64,000 nt of DNA, from positions 403,501-467,500 of the forward strand of contig JACVVK020000440.1 in assembly GCA_018292915.2 (NCBI GenBank), in the 5' to 3' direction. The DNA is from Batillaria attramentaria (Eukaryota > Mollusca > Gastropoda > Batillariidae). Positions 13,801-27,505 of the stretch are shown piece by piece. Made by a program: the position numbers and the translations under genes. Positions within the stretch are counted from its first letter, which is position 1, and each line of letters starts with the position of its first letter. The notes beneath the pieces were generated by a model, which made no database searches, was not told the origin of the DNA, and worked only from the letters and a program-made list of their open reading frames with translations.

Positions 13801-13890
13801 AGGGAATGTTATACTGCAAGTACTTTTGACCACAACCGGTTGATTTAACTGCACTGTGTGACAAAAGGAAAAAAGAGAGGGAAAAAAGAA

Positions 13891-16800
13891 TTAGTTGAAC
13901 AACAAAAATCCCTCCCTCAAAGAGCTGCTGCCGTTAGGATGGGGAAAACCGAACGAAGACTCAGGCGAAAACGGTGATGAGGCCGTGGACTTGCTTTGAA
14001 CCTTGTGCTGCAGTTTGCGAAGGAGTTCGGAGGCCGAGGTGTTGAGAGCGAACCCCTGGGGAAAGAGGCTGAGGGCGGGGTCAAAAGGCGAGGGGGTGGG
14101 GTCAGCCACCAGGTACGGCTGGAACCATGGAAACTCGCTGGCCGCACTCTTGTTGAGACCAAAACCCAAGGCACTGAGGGAGGCGGAGGGAGAGGAGGAG
14201 GAGGGAAGATGGGGGGTGTCAGCCTTACTGGCCACGCTGCCACCTCCACCCTGATGCTGGGAGGAGAAACGGGAGCAGGAGCCGGAACTGTCGGAGCCCG
14301 AGGACAGGATAGAGTGCTTGCTTGTGGAGGCTGTGGGGGATGATGCCGCATGGACAGGGGACGATGAAGACGAAGCCGTCACTGTTGCCATGGAGACAGA
14401 TGCTGTGCTGACTGTGGTGGTGGTGGTTGCTGTTGAGGAGGAACCAGTCTCACGTGGCTTTTTCTGCCGTAACAGGTGGCGCTCCTTCACTTTGTACTCC
14501 AGCGTGGAGTGCGGCACACCAAAGTAGGACCCAGCCCGATGCACGCTCATTTCCCCCCGCTGCACAGCGCGTACAGCCTCGATCAACAGCTGACTGTTGT
14601 ACTTGCGGTACTGACCTCGTTTGGGGCGCGTTTTTTTCTCCTTGTTGGCGCCGTCATTACCTCCTTTGCTGCTGCTCGTCCCACTGTGGCTGCTACTGCC
14701 ATGGCTTCGCTCACCGTGTTTCCCGCGACCAGCGTGACCCGTGTACGACTGCTGGCTGGTTCCCTTGTTAACAGTGCTGCTGTGTATTTTCATGTGACTG
14801 CTACTTTTAGCCACACCGCTTTCTTCCTCCTCCGCTGCCTCCCGTTTGATACGCTTGGCTGGGTACGTGGGCTGTGAGATGTCTGCACGACAAGCATGGA
14901 ACGCCGATTTGCCAAGTTCCAAAGAGAAAGCATCCGACACTGGGTGCACGCGGCCGAAGAGATCAGTGACCAGTGGATACATGGGGGAACTGTCCGCGTC
15001 CCGAAATTTCACCTTTTCTGAGATCGTTTTGGCGATGATATCTTTAAGAGTGTCTCCAATACGGCTGGTCTCATTCACTTTGCCGAAAGGTCGTATGATG
15101 GGCTCCTCATCAACACTGCATGTGTCTTGCTGATGTGGGTGCTGCTGCTGCTGCTGTTGTTGCTGAGCGCTTGCTGGCTTGTAGGACGGAATACGGAGAT
15201 CTTCAACAGAAGATGGCACAGACAGGGCTAGGCAGGAAGGTGAAAACGAAGGCAGATATGGAATGAAGTGAGGCAGTGTGTCTACTGATATGGCCTGGCT
15301 CTTGCGGTCCTCCGACAAAGCCGGAGTGCTGCTGCGCGATCCGCCGACGTTGGGATCCTGGTGGCCGAAGCCGCGGCCGATTCCAAGCTCCATCTCGAAG
15401 CGCTGCTCCACCAGTTTGCGGATGAGGGTGGAGAGGACGGGCAGTTTGAGCTGATTAATATGCGCTGGTTTGATCTGTATATCCCTGTCACCCTTCAGGT
15501 TGTGCATACGCCGAATCTGCTCCAGCTTCAGCGAGAAATCGTCAGAGGCACCAGCTTGGCACTCTCCTTCCTCCTTCGCAGTCCCAGGGTGTGGGGGCAG
15601 GGCTGCTAGGTAGGAAAAGGCCCCAGACTGCACGAGGTCTGACAGTTTCATGCTTGTTCTCAGTGCTGTAGTGACCGCCTCATCGCCAGAGTTAGAGTCA
15701 TCGAGATCAAAGAAAGCCGAACCCCTGTCCATGTCAGTGTTTCGGAAAATTTTGTTGCGGAGTGTCGATCGTGGGATGCCATAAAGCACGGAGGCGCGTC
15801 GTGTGCCAAGTCTGCCACCGCGTATGTCAGCTATCGCTGCTTCTAACTCCTCCTCAGTATATGCTCGCTTCATACCTCCTGACTGAGTGGACTCGTTCTT
15901 TCGCCCGCGCCTGTGAGCAAAAGGAGAAAAAACGTTATTTCCCCTGAAAAGAAATTTGCACAAGTCATTCAGAAAAACAAAGAAAAAGTCAATGTAAATT
16001 AGTTACGCTAAAATGTTTGAAGTGATCAGACAAAAGCACCGCTGACAGAACACGATTCATGATGGGAGACCTGTCATCACAAAGCATAGAAACAAACATG
16101 AAAAGCTGGCTAAATATATAAAGAACTGGTCCCTGATCAGTAGGATAAGCGTGTAGCATTTATGGATGCAGTGATAAGCCAGGAGTGCGAGTGCACAAAG
16201 CGGACACATTATGCTGGGGGTGTCCGGGGGCATGATCCCCTGGAACTTTTTTTTTTTTTAAATAGACTGAAATCTGTGCAGATTGGTGCATTTTTTGCAT
16301 GACTGAAAGTGCTTTCAGGGAGAAAACACTTTGTCTGGAGGAAACCTTTTAGAATTGGACTAAAATCTGTGCAATGTATGGATGAAGGGCCTTGGATGAT
16401 TTTAGAGGAGGAAACACACTTTGTAGTGGGAGGAAAAGTTTTAAAGGTGGAAATCCGTGAAAAGGTGGAAGATTTTAAGCCCTGAACTTTATGTCAGGAA
16501 AATATTTTAAAAAAAATAACACATCCAGCTCTCTCTCACACTTAAAATAATAATAATAATAATAATAATGAGTATTGTGCATAAACATGCATGCGCACAC
16601 GCACACGCACACACACACACACCCCCAAAGATACACAGATCTGTGAGATCAGATCTGTGCCTACAAGACAAAGAGAAACAAAGATTCCCAAACCACTATC
16701 AGCATGAGTTACCCTGATTGCAGAATGTGTGGGATTTTGAGTTCCACGTGAGCTTTGTGTAGGGCTGCTGCTGACACATCTGGGTCGTCCACTTCTGCTG

Positions 16801-19800
16801 GGTTAGGTGGTTGTGCCACAGCAGCTGCGGATGTTGCAGATGAGTTGTTGCAGAAGCTGGACTTGGAGCTGAGTTCTGCCAGCAGGTCGCGACCTAGACC
16901 TTGTGTGTAGTAGTGCATGCAGAATGGCAGCACATCTTGCAGAGACCGAGCATCTGTGGTAAAAAAAGAAACGTGGTGAAGTGATCGGCTTGGTAAACGG
17001 TTCTGATATATTGTACTTTGAAGCCAATGGTTGTGCTGCAATGTATTGTGAATGCTCCCACAATGAATGCTCAGTGAATGCTCCCACAATGCTCAGTGAA
17101 TGCTCCCACAATGAATGCTCAGTGAATGCTCCCACAATGAATGCTCAGTGAATGCTCCCACAATGAATGCTCAGTGAATGCTCCCACAATGAATGCTCAG
17201 TGAATGCTCCCACAATGAATGCTCAGTGAATGCTCCCACAATGAATGCTCAGTGAATGCTCCCACAATGAATGCTCAGTGAATGCTCCCACAATGAATGC
17301 TCAGTGAATGCTCCCACAATGAATGCTCAGTGAATGCTCCCACAATGAATGCTCAGTGAATGCTCCCACAATGAATGCTCAGTGAATGCTCCCACAATGA
17401 ATGCTCAGTGAATGCTCCCACAATGAATGCTCAGTGAATGCTCCCACAATGAATGCTCAGTGAATGCTCCCACAATGAATGCTCAGTGAATGCTCCCACA
17501 ATGAATGCTCAGTGAATGCTCCCACAATGAATGCTCAGTGAATGCTCCCACAATGAATGCTCAGTGAATGCTCCCACAATGAATGCTCAGTGAATGCTCC
17601 CACAATGAATGCTCAGTGAATGCTCCCACAATGAATGCTCAGTGAATGCTCCCACAATGAATGCTCAGTGAATGCTCCCACTGCACTGCCCAGTGAATGC
17701 CCCCCTCCCCCCCCCCACCCCCCCTTCAACAAAAACTGCAGGCAAACAACAATACCACAAAACTGTCTGAGTGACTGAAATGACCAGACTGACTACTGGA
17801 AGTTACAGTCCTCTACAAAAGAAGCAACGATGAAGCAGACTCAGCAATCTGACCTACCCACGACCCTTTGTGACTCACACTGCGCTATATGTAACAGTAT
17901 CACATGACGTGCAATGCCTGAGACCCGAGACCCTTTGTGACTCACACTGCGCTATATGTAACAGTATCACATGACGTGCAATGCCTGAGACCCGAGACCC
18001 TTTGTGACTCACACTGCGCTATATGTAACAGTATCACATGACGTGCAATGCCTGAGACCCGAACCCTTTGTGACTCACACTGCGCTATATGTAACAGTAT
18101 CACATGACGTGCAATGCCTGAGACCCGAGACCCTTTGTGACTCACACTGCGCTATATGTAACAGTATCACATGACGTGCAATGCCTGAGACCCGAGACCC
18201 TTTGTGACTCACACTGCGCTATATGTAACAGTATCACATGACGTGCAATGCCTGAGACCCAAGACCCTTTGTGACTCACACTGCGCTATATGTAACAGTA
18301 TCACATGACGTGCAATGCCTGAGACCCAAGACCCTTTGTGACTCACACTGCGCTATATGTAACAGTATCACATGACGTGCAATGCCTGAGACCCAAGACC
18401 CTTTGTGACTCACACTGCGCTATATGTAACAGTATCACATGACGTGCAATGCCTAAGACCCAAGACCCTTTGTGACTCACACTGCGCTATATGTAACAGT
18501 ATCACATGACGTGCAATGCCTGAGCTTTAGTGCCCTGTGAAAGATGCTGTAATTGTGATGCCAAAACGTCAATTCCTGGGTGTTGCCATTCTGCCAGACA
18601 TGGGCTACTTGCAAACAATGTACGCTATCAGATGACAACAACGTCTAGCCAAACAACATGCACACTCGCAGCATGAATCTCATGGAATCTGACTCGCACA
18701 GCTCTGTTGTTCAACATTTTTACATTCATGACATGGAAGCCTGGCCTAGACTAAGCGGCGAAAGGCTGCGCATCCTGAGGTACCAGGTTCAAATACCCTG
18801 GTGGCTTGAATTTGGCTGGGAAACTTGTGCAGATTCGCTTATAGTGCCTGTCTTGCTTTCGTCTTCACACACACACAAATAGATCAGAAGTATGCAAGGT
18901 AATATCCTACTCAAAGGGACTGGGCTGTGGAATGGAGATAACATGCACAATTACATTGATATTTGTCTACAGCATGTACAGCTTGGTGGTCGGCTAATGG
19001 AAAGAAGTGAATTACAGGATTTTCCTTAAGCTATACTATGGCAGCTCCACCAGCCCTTGGTCCCACAACTTGGTTGCCGGGAACAAACAAAACTCTCACA
19101 CAAAAAAAAACCTCCATGTGGCCACCGTATTAAGTCAATCCAGCTATTCACGTTATCTACTTAGATCCATCGCAACAACAGCTGTGTACGCATATCTATT
19201 TTCGTCTGAAACACATATTTTGCGAAGCAATCTACAAATAGAGGTCTTTTGGTCAAACGGTGAAGAAAACGTTCAAACTTTACAAAGACTGTGGGTAATT
19301 CGTGACATTTCAAATATTGCACACTGTCTAGGGGAGAACATTGAGCGAAACAGCTCAACTGCCCAAAGTCTGGGTATGAAACTGAATCCATCTGAGAAAC
19401 TGATAGTTTAAATTTGTACCGGTAAAGGTAACAAGGTTGAGTGCCAAGACACCATTCGTGTGAATGTGTAGAATTTGAAACAGGCAACTTGCGCGATATA
19501 TATAAACACAGAATTTTCTGCCTGCTTGAGAACTTTGCCAGATTTTTTTTTTTTTTTTTTTTATGGTGGAATTTTGGTATCAGCTTTACCTGAAGTGGAG
19601 TGTTTGAGATGCGTTTTCCAGTCAGCTGACGTAAAACTGGAGCAGACTTGCGACTCAACCACAAAAAAATCCATGCGCTGTCAAAGCCTGAGGCAAATCT
19701 ATATGTAACTGACACTGGTCGAAATTGCAAAAACAAAAATAAAAAACCCACATCAATCTGGATGTCCCTCGTTCATAATAGCTAGGTGTCAGCAGATTGT

Positions 19801-21672
19801 CTCCGATTAAAAAAAGAAAAAAAAGAAAAGAAAAAGAAAACAGAAATCGCGATAAGAAATGTTGGAAAACCACGATAAAGGCCAACTGTACCTCATTAGA
19901 CCTTCTCTACTAAAATCTGTTGATGTGTGTGAGACCTACCAAGTGTCATCCACTCAACATTCCAAGGGGAGATCATAGCGACATTGTTTCACTTTTCTGT
20001 GAATCCGCTGAGAATATTTTCAAGACCACAGAAGTTTTGACCATGAGACGAACAGCTGTAGTTGGTAAAGGTATTACTGAAAGAACTAGGTGGGGAATTT
20101 GATTGTAGTTTGTTGAAATACCCCCCCTACACACACACACACACTCTGAGGCCAAGTGCACATGCACAGTAACACAGAAACTCCATCAAATGATCAAGAA
20201 GAAATTCAGCAAAGCTAATACACGTTAGTGTAGTATACATGTGCATATGTGAAAGAAGTTCCCTTCCCGTCATGAGCTTTGTTATACACTATTTTCCATT
20301 TCACCCGCCAGGCAGCACAATATACTTGTCTTGCACACAAAGAGTTTTCAGTTAGTGAAATGATGTCCTGTTTCATTACTGAACATCTGTGGCAGGTCTT
20401 TATAGCTTTTTGATGTGAGCCTGTTCCTAATGTGTGCCGGAAAATCCAACGCAGGAAAACTTCCCCAAATGGCTTCATTGATTTGTACATGGTGTCCCAA
20501 ATTCAAGAGAAACTGTTTTATTAACATATGAAAACAAAATCTACTGAAGGGGCCAACGCTTCCGTTTTTATGCTGACATCATTCTGAGGTATTCTCCTGG
20601 TACCTATCACCAAACCACTTAGACACCTGCACAGTGGCACTGAGCCAACAGAAGCGTACTCCATGACGCAGCGACCACACAGAGCACTCCAGTAGTGTAA
20701 CAACGGTCACAGAATCTGAATGTTCCACCACTCGTGTGAAGTGTAAACAACATTGTATGGCATTAAGAGCTGTACTAATCATCAAGATCGAGCAGTTTGA
20801 GCAAAGAGGCTCACTAACAAGCCAAACTGTTTCAAAACGTGAGCTGGCATAGCAAATATGGAATTCGCCCCTTTAAGCATTTTCTTTTTTCCACCCAATC
20901 ACTCTCTCAAAACCTCTCTCTAGTGCCGTGAGCACTCTGGTTGAGACATGTACTATATCAAGTCTTCATCATCATCCTAAAAAAGTACAAGTAGCACTAC
21001 TTCTGTAAGTTGTTCTCTCAGCTGCTGCACCTTCACTGACGTTGCTGAGGAAAAAAAATTTTTTTTAATTTTTTTATTTCACCAAGCGAATCAAATTTGC
21101 CAAGTATGCATGTGCTGTCTGAACGACTAACTTCAACATCTAACAATTTTAAGGGCCGTTAATGCCAAATCTAAACCCTGCTTTTAATCTCAAAAATGGC
21201 CAACTCAGTTTGACTTTTGAATCTGGGTGCTGGAATGTGACCCCCCCCCCCCCCCCCCACTATTTTTGTATTTTCTGTAAAGCTTTATAATCTGGGTGTT
21301 GAAACATGATTCAACCCCCCCCCCCCCCCCCCCAATATGCTCCAGAGAGACATTTCAGGTACATGTGTCTGATGTTTTCAAACACCTCTTGTTATTTTCA
21401 ATGAACCACACAAGCACTCTCAGTCATAAACCAATAAATAAATAAATAAATATGGAAATAGTATTTATCCGTTTTTTAAAAAAAAAGAAAAAAAAAGAAG
21501 CTACTCTGGCCCAGGCATAAATAATGCAAAAGTCACAGGTCTAGGAAGGTGTTGAACACTATCATTGTGCCACCTGATAAATGTACTGCAGTCAAAGTAT
21601 CTGGGAAAAATGCCAACCAGAGTTCACTCGACAAGATCACACAGACAGATGACAAGGGATATTATCAAGTCT

Positions 21673-21709
<37 letters not shown>

Positions 21710-24700
21710 GCTAAATCTATCAGTTTGACTTACATGCATTGTCAGGGTCCAGTTTTCCCTGTCTTGCATCCTGCAGGAGGCTGTCCACAAGATCCTGAAC
21801 AATCCATAGAACATGAATATTAAAAACGGTTTGGATAAAAAAATTATAAAAAAATCTATGAATGTATTCTGGATGTAGGAAAAACCAGCCAACCAAACAA
21901 ACAACAAAAAAAGGAGAGTAGGTTAAATCAGCCAGCAAATACTCAAATTGCATACCTGTAATCTGTCACATTCCCCACACACGCTGAGGAAAAAGTACTT
22001 TCTGAAGGCAGGTGACAAGAAGCAAGATCTCAATAAGACAGAAATGCACACTATTTTGGTGTCAAATGAATATTTCGAGAGCAACTTAAAGTATGGACAC
22101 AATAACCACCACTTCACATACTTTGAAAGGTGAGACTTATATCCAGAATTTCCTCTAATCTGTCAACATGATTTTGTGTACTGCGGCCAAAAACCACTCT
22201 ACCACCACCTTCAAACCTCTCAGTTTTCACTCATTTTCTGTTCTTCGACAGCCATTCCGCCCTACCCTGCCACAGAGACTGAAACCCAAGCTCCACTGCA
22301 TGTGCAAGCTCTCAGCATGTAAAGTTAGTGCTGTACCTAGGGTTGTGGATTGTCAGGCTGCGGCTGATGTTTGAATGGATCAATACATGGGTAATTGTAT
22401 GTACATGTTTGTGTGCCGCCAGCCAGGCAGTCGCTACCTGTCCTGGAGTATAGAGGTCGCGTCAGCAGAAAACATCCCTACCCCATGGGGAGCGCATCAT
22501 GTGACTGTCGCTAGACACGCTCACCGCAAATATCTCACAGGCAGCTAGCGAGCTACAGACATTAAAAACTTCACCGGGCGCTAAGCTCAAGACATGTTTT
22601 GCCCCCACAGTGTTACTGGTACTTACTGTACTAGTACAAAACAACCACTTCACAATGTGCCCCACCCTAACCTTCAATGATTGAATGTTGACTGCTAGCA
22701 GTGAAATGTGAAACTGGGGTACATGTACATGTAGGTGAATAAAGTATAGTGGGGGCGCGGGACGTGGGCCGTGGGGGGGGGGGGGGGGTGTTGTGTTAAT
22801 GAAAGGGGTGCAGTGTGGGTACCAGGCGGCTAAATGGAAGGGGTGCAGTGTGGGTACCATGGGAAAAGATGGGGGGGGGGGGGGGGGGGGGGGCAGGGCA
22901 TTAAACACATAAACATTTCTCAAAGTCCACAAAGAAATTCAGTGACAGTGGCAAGTACACACATGCCAAAGCGAGCAAAATTTTTGAAGGACAGGCTCAA
23001 CAATGAAACAGGTGCTTATTATTAAATAGTCAAATCCTTCAATTGAATTTTGTCTATAATAAAAATGGATGGACTCAATCCTTACACTTCCACCTTCATA
23101 CATACACACTAAAAAAGAAAAGAAATTAAACAGATCACACGCTATTTTTGTATGTGTGTGTGTGGGGTGGGGGAGGGGAGGTATTTTCTGTACCCACTTG
23201 CCCACCCACCCACATTGTGTGAATTATGTGCAGTGATGTTTAATCCCAACAACCAACCAAACACACACACACACGAAAAGAAGTCTAACGCAGTCTTAAA
23301 AAGTTAAATGTACGCGCGCGCGCACACACACACATACACAAAGAGAAAGGGAGAGACAGAGGGAGAGAGAGAGAGAGTACTGACCAATATGTTAGTAAGC
23401 TGTCCCTGGCAATAGAAGCAACTGTCATCTGGCTGCCAGTCATCAAGCTCATTGCTTTCCAGATCTGCAATCATGACTACATGTAGTTTCAATACGACTA
23501 CCTTCACTACTGTACTACTATTACAGAACATCAGTGACCAGATAGAATGCTGACAAAGTTGATGTACCATAGCCCGACAGGGACACATTTTTACTACAGT
23601 AATTCCCCTTTTCGCTGTTGTCCAACATGGTGATACATGTATATATCAGACTAACAGAAACAGAAACAAAATGACCTAGTGATGAAAACTGGAAAAACAA
23701 AACAAAACAAACACTAAAACAAACCCTAAAACAAACTTTAAAACAAACACACACTAAAGCAAACAAACAAAACACTGAACTTGACAGCTGAATGAAAAAA
23801 GATAGTGGGTAAGTGGTCAACAGAACCCACAGAAGTGACATGAATCAGCACACACCTGTATATGGATTTGAAAACTCTTTTACGTGGTCCTTGCCTGCAT
23901 AATCTCCAGCAATCTGCTCCAAGGCTGAAACACAGACAGGAAACAGTACGCTAAAAAAGAAATTAATTTACGAAGAAAAAAAAATACACAAAATGGAAAC
24001 TGCCACTGAAGAAAAGCTAAAATCAATAACAAGTCAGCATCCACCATTTTTGCACTACAAACCTTCCACCTTACTTTGGTTGGGGGGGGGGGGGGAGGGG
24101 GGGGAACTGCCAATGCCTCCCTGAAGGCAGTTGCTGTGTGTTATAATTTGTAGTCTGTTAAAATTTCTTCTTGCATTAATGCTGATGCGATAAATTAAAA
24201 TCTGTGTAAACCATTTGGGGGTTAAAAAGGTATCAAGCCAGAAACATGACAGTACTTTGTAGAGCCAAGAGATGCAGCCAGTACCAACATTAACAGATCC
24301 TAAAGGCTGACACTTCAACAGTGTGCCAGTTGCAAACAAATCAGTCGGCAACAATAATTATTACGAGCGTCAGTTAGAGGCCACGTGATGGTTCCCGTGC
24401 CGAGTCAAAGTGACTGATGCAAACTGAGATATGATATAGATTTTTGTTAGTGCCACTGCCGGCGGGATTTACAGCTGTAAAGTGCATGCGGAGGTATTCT
24501 TAAAACCACAGGCACTGTCGCTGGCAGACGCCACAAGCTGCTCAGTCAGTGAGGTCTCCCTCGTTTCTTGTCGCCAAGACTTGGTCCGGAACGGATCAAT
24601 GGAAATCGTGCCGGGTTACACGTGTCTGTTCCCACTCCCTCCCTCCCCGCCGTTTTCCGCTCCACCCCTCCCCCTCCCCCCAACAGACAATTCCAACAAA

Positions 24701-24872
24701 AGGTCAAAAGCAAAAGCGCTGCTTACAGTAATACGTCAGCATTGTCTTGCACGCGTGCGCAGACATGTGCACGTATGGCAGATTGGTACTTCCACAAGCG
24801 CTATACGCAGAAACAGAACAGACACCCAAACAACAGTGTTTTGGCTTGAAGAAAACAACAACAAAAAACCGT

Positions 24873-24912
<40 letters not shown>

Positions 24913-27466
24913 CCAAAAACTTGAAAAAGTTGGGGGTGGGGGAAGGGTGGAGATAAAAGCTACTTGTGAGGTACTCCCTAATGGAAAAGTCTCGGCGTGG
25001 GGTAAATTTACACCACACTGGTTCCCAAGACACCAGAGTTTTTATGCGAACCAACGTCACCGTCTTTGCTTCTGCCCTTCTAAACAGAACCTGTAGCATT
25101 CTTACATCCATTGAGTACTGTACGCATGTCAGTGATATCCTACCCTTCACTGAAACTCGCGGTCTGACGTGAAACCACGGCACTTTTTAAATATCACTGG
25201 AAACAAAATATGTTCTGTGTCAGAGCTTTACATAGTTTTTTTTTTTTTCTTCTTCTTCTTCTTATGTTTAGAAGCTTGACATCCATACACTGGGTGTGGT
25301 CCCCTCTCCCTTCCCCATAGCAACACCAGCATAACACTGACAACTTGCCCTCATTAGATGTAACCGAGATGGTAAATGCGTTTGCAACAGCACTGCCATA
25401 TTAAATATCAGGCTTTGCATACATATCTCTACGTGAATGATCCTGGGACAAAGTCAGGAAGCATTCTCCAGTTCGCGGAGACTGCTACCTTAACCGTACT
25501 GCACTCCCTTTCTCTGTATCTCCCCCCCCCCCCCCACCCCACCCCACAAAGGTGCCTGCTGCATGGAAGTTGTTGCCCCCCTAGAAATGGCCAATCATCA
25601 TCGTGTCCATTGTTATCGCTCCTCATGGGGTAGGGCCAAGCTACCAGTGACGACTGTTGTAGAATTGGTAAGGATGCAGTGGGCACAGGCTTCCAAGATC
25701 TCAAATGTGAAACGCAAGTTGGAATATATATACAGTCGTTCCTTCTCTGTATGCAGAGGTTGCTATGCACTAGTAGGGGGAAAAAATATGAAACTCATGA
25801 ATTTTCGCTTTATTCTTTTCTGCACCTGCCCTGAGAGCTGGCAGTATGAAATATAGATCAGGATTCAAGTGGAATACTGCAGGCTTTACTCTAATCTTTT
25901 TTTGTCTGACACACTGGTCTCGGCGTAAGTGAACTTTTCAGTTTCCAAGGTTTGAGTTTTCCCGAGTCCGAAGTCTGTCCTGGTTTTAGAAACAGACTTC
26001 AGGTTCCTCACCTGTAATGAGTGTGTGGCACTCAAAGCACCCTGTGACACATGCTATTCACATGTGAAAGTAAAGTAAGTGTGCAGAATGATCATGCCAC
26101 GCCTACATCTTAAATTTTTTTTTAATTAAGCAAAAGAAACCCATCCAATAACAACAAAATGATTAAATGCCCTGCCCCCTCCCCTCCCCCCCCCCCCCCC
26201 CACACCTATTAACCCTGGTCTTGCTGAATTATTTTGTCCTATGCTGAGAAAGCCATATTGGGAGCCCAGAATATTCCGTTCTCAGCACCACCAGGGTTAA
26301 GATGAGTGTTCAAACTCATCATGTAAAACGCGACCTCTAAATGTACACAGGCAAAATTCTGCACAATGACTAATAGACCATGTACATATTGTGAGTGCTA
26401 ATGAAACAATGCAGTGAGGCCCTACCTATACAGATAGCAAGGGCAACAACGACGACAAAAAAGAAATAAGCAAAAATGAACAGCAAATTAAACAAGTCTT
26501 CTAAATAGGCCAGGAGGTACTCCATTAAAAACAAGCACAGATATTTGCAACGCACTGGACAAGCACTGGAAATGCCAGACCACATACTGTCACTAAGGCA
26601 CCGATTTCAGTAAAGGGCACTTCTGTCTTGTAACAGATTCACAATACAGGATGACTTTGGGAAACTCCATGGCAAAAAATAGCTGTGGATTCTTTGCATT
26701 ATGACATGGCATGTTCTCTTGATCAATGTAGCTGTACTCTGAACACTGGTAAACCAGATATTCTTCACTTTTCTTACTTCCTCTCTTTTTCCCTTTTTTT
26801 TTTTGGGGGGGGGGGGAGGGAGTCTTTAAAAGGACAGTGACAAATATGCCCTGGAGACAGCCATGACATAAACTGGCATTATTGCTATATTTAGAACAGC
26901 TATGTGTCACAGATTCTCCAGATACACCAGACGCAATACCCAGTGACATCAACCTCACATGTAAATGGACCACACATGAGAGATTCTGTTTGTTTGTTTG
27001 ATTGGATATCCATTGTTTTTGTTATAATTTCTCAAAATCAGTGGTAGTTCTTTCAGTTCAATTGTAAGTATTTCTTGTTTTTATAAAACAATACCAATAA
27101 ACTAATTTTGTGAAAGGAATATATATATATATTTACTATGTAAAAATAAAAACTGACTCAATGAATATAATAGAAGTGATCATATGTATAACTTTATACA
27201 GGAACAACAAAATAAATCAGTACTAAGAAAAAAGTTTGATGTGTTGAAAAATAAAAACCTGATAAAGGAGGAACTATGCATAACAATAATTTTCCTCTTC
27301 ACATTTTGATATCAGTACATTTGACAAACAAACCCAAACAAACTGACAACACACACACACACACAAATAAAATGCACCCCCCACCCCCCTCAACACACAT
27401 ATACCCCGTCAAAATTAATGACAATAACTAATTGATGAATACAATAAATAGCACACAAATATAAAA

Positions 27467-27505
<39 letters not shown>

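Larger units (their letters stand above)
5679..13890. other. Non-coding stretch downstream of the E93-type stop codon; probable 3' UTR plus flank
   Basis: No coding exon was recognised. The E93-type stop codon is at 13891-13893 on the minus strand, so at least the right part should be its 3' UTR. LCOR/E93 genes are known for long 3' UTRs, but the true polyadenylation site was not determined. Contents include a 12-bp minisatellite (6059-6096), a dispersed-repeat copy (6148-6241), poly-C tracts at about 6944-6958, 8104-8112 and 8160-8172, T/G composite at 9716-9772, a TTAA MITE (10081-10288), a C/A composite tract at 10766-10802, and a CpG-richer patch at about 12060-12320. Confidence 0.5.

Noticed and set aside
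13996..14877. Plus-strand ORFs (115, 114, 133 aa) opposite the E93 terminal exon
   Set aside because: Antisense shadows of the Ser/Pro-rich coding sequence.
17942..18145. Open frame with repeated peptide (minus strand)
   Set aside because: By-product of the 67-bp satellite; copies with indels close it.
17048..18524. CRISPR array
   Set aside because: Regular repeats but no unique spacers, and the context is an animal intron; these are satellites.
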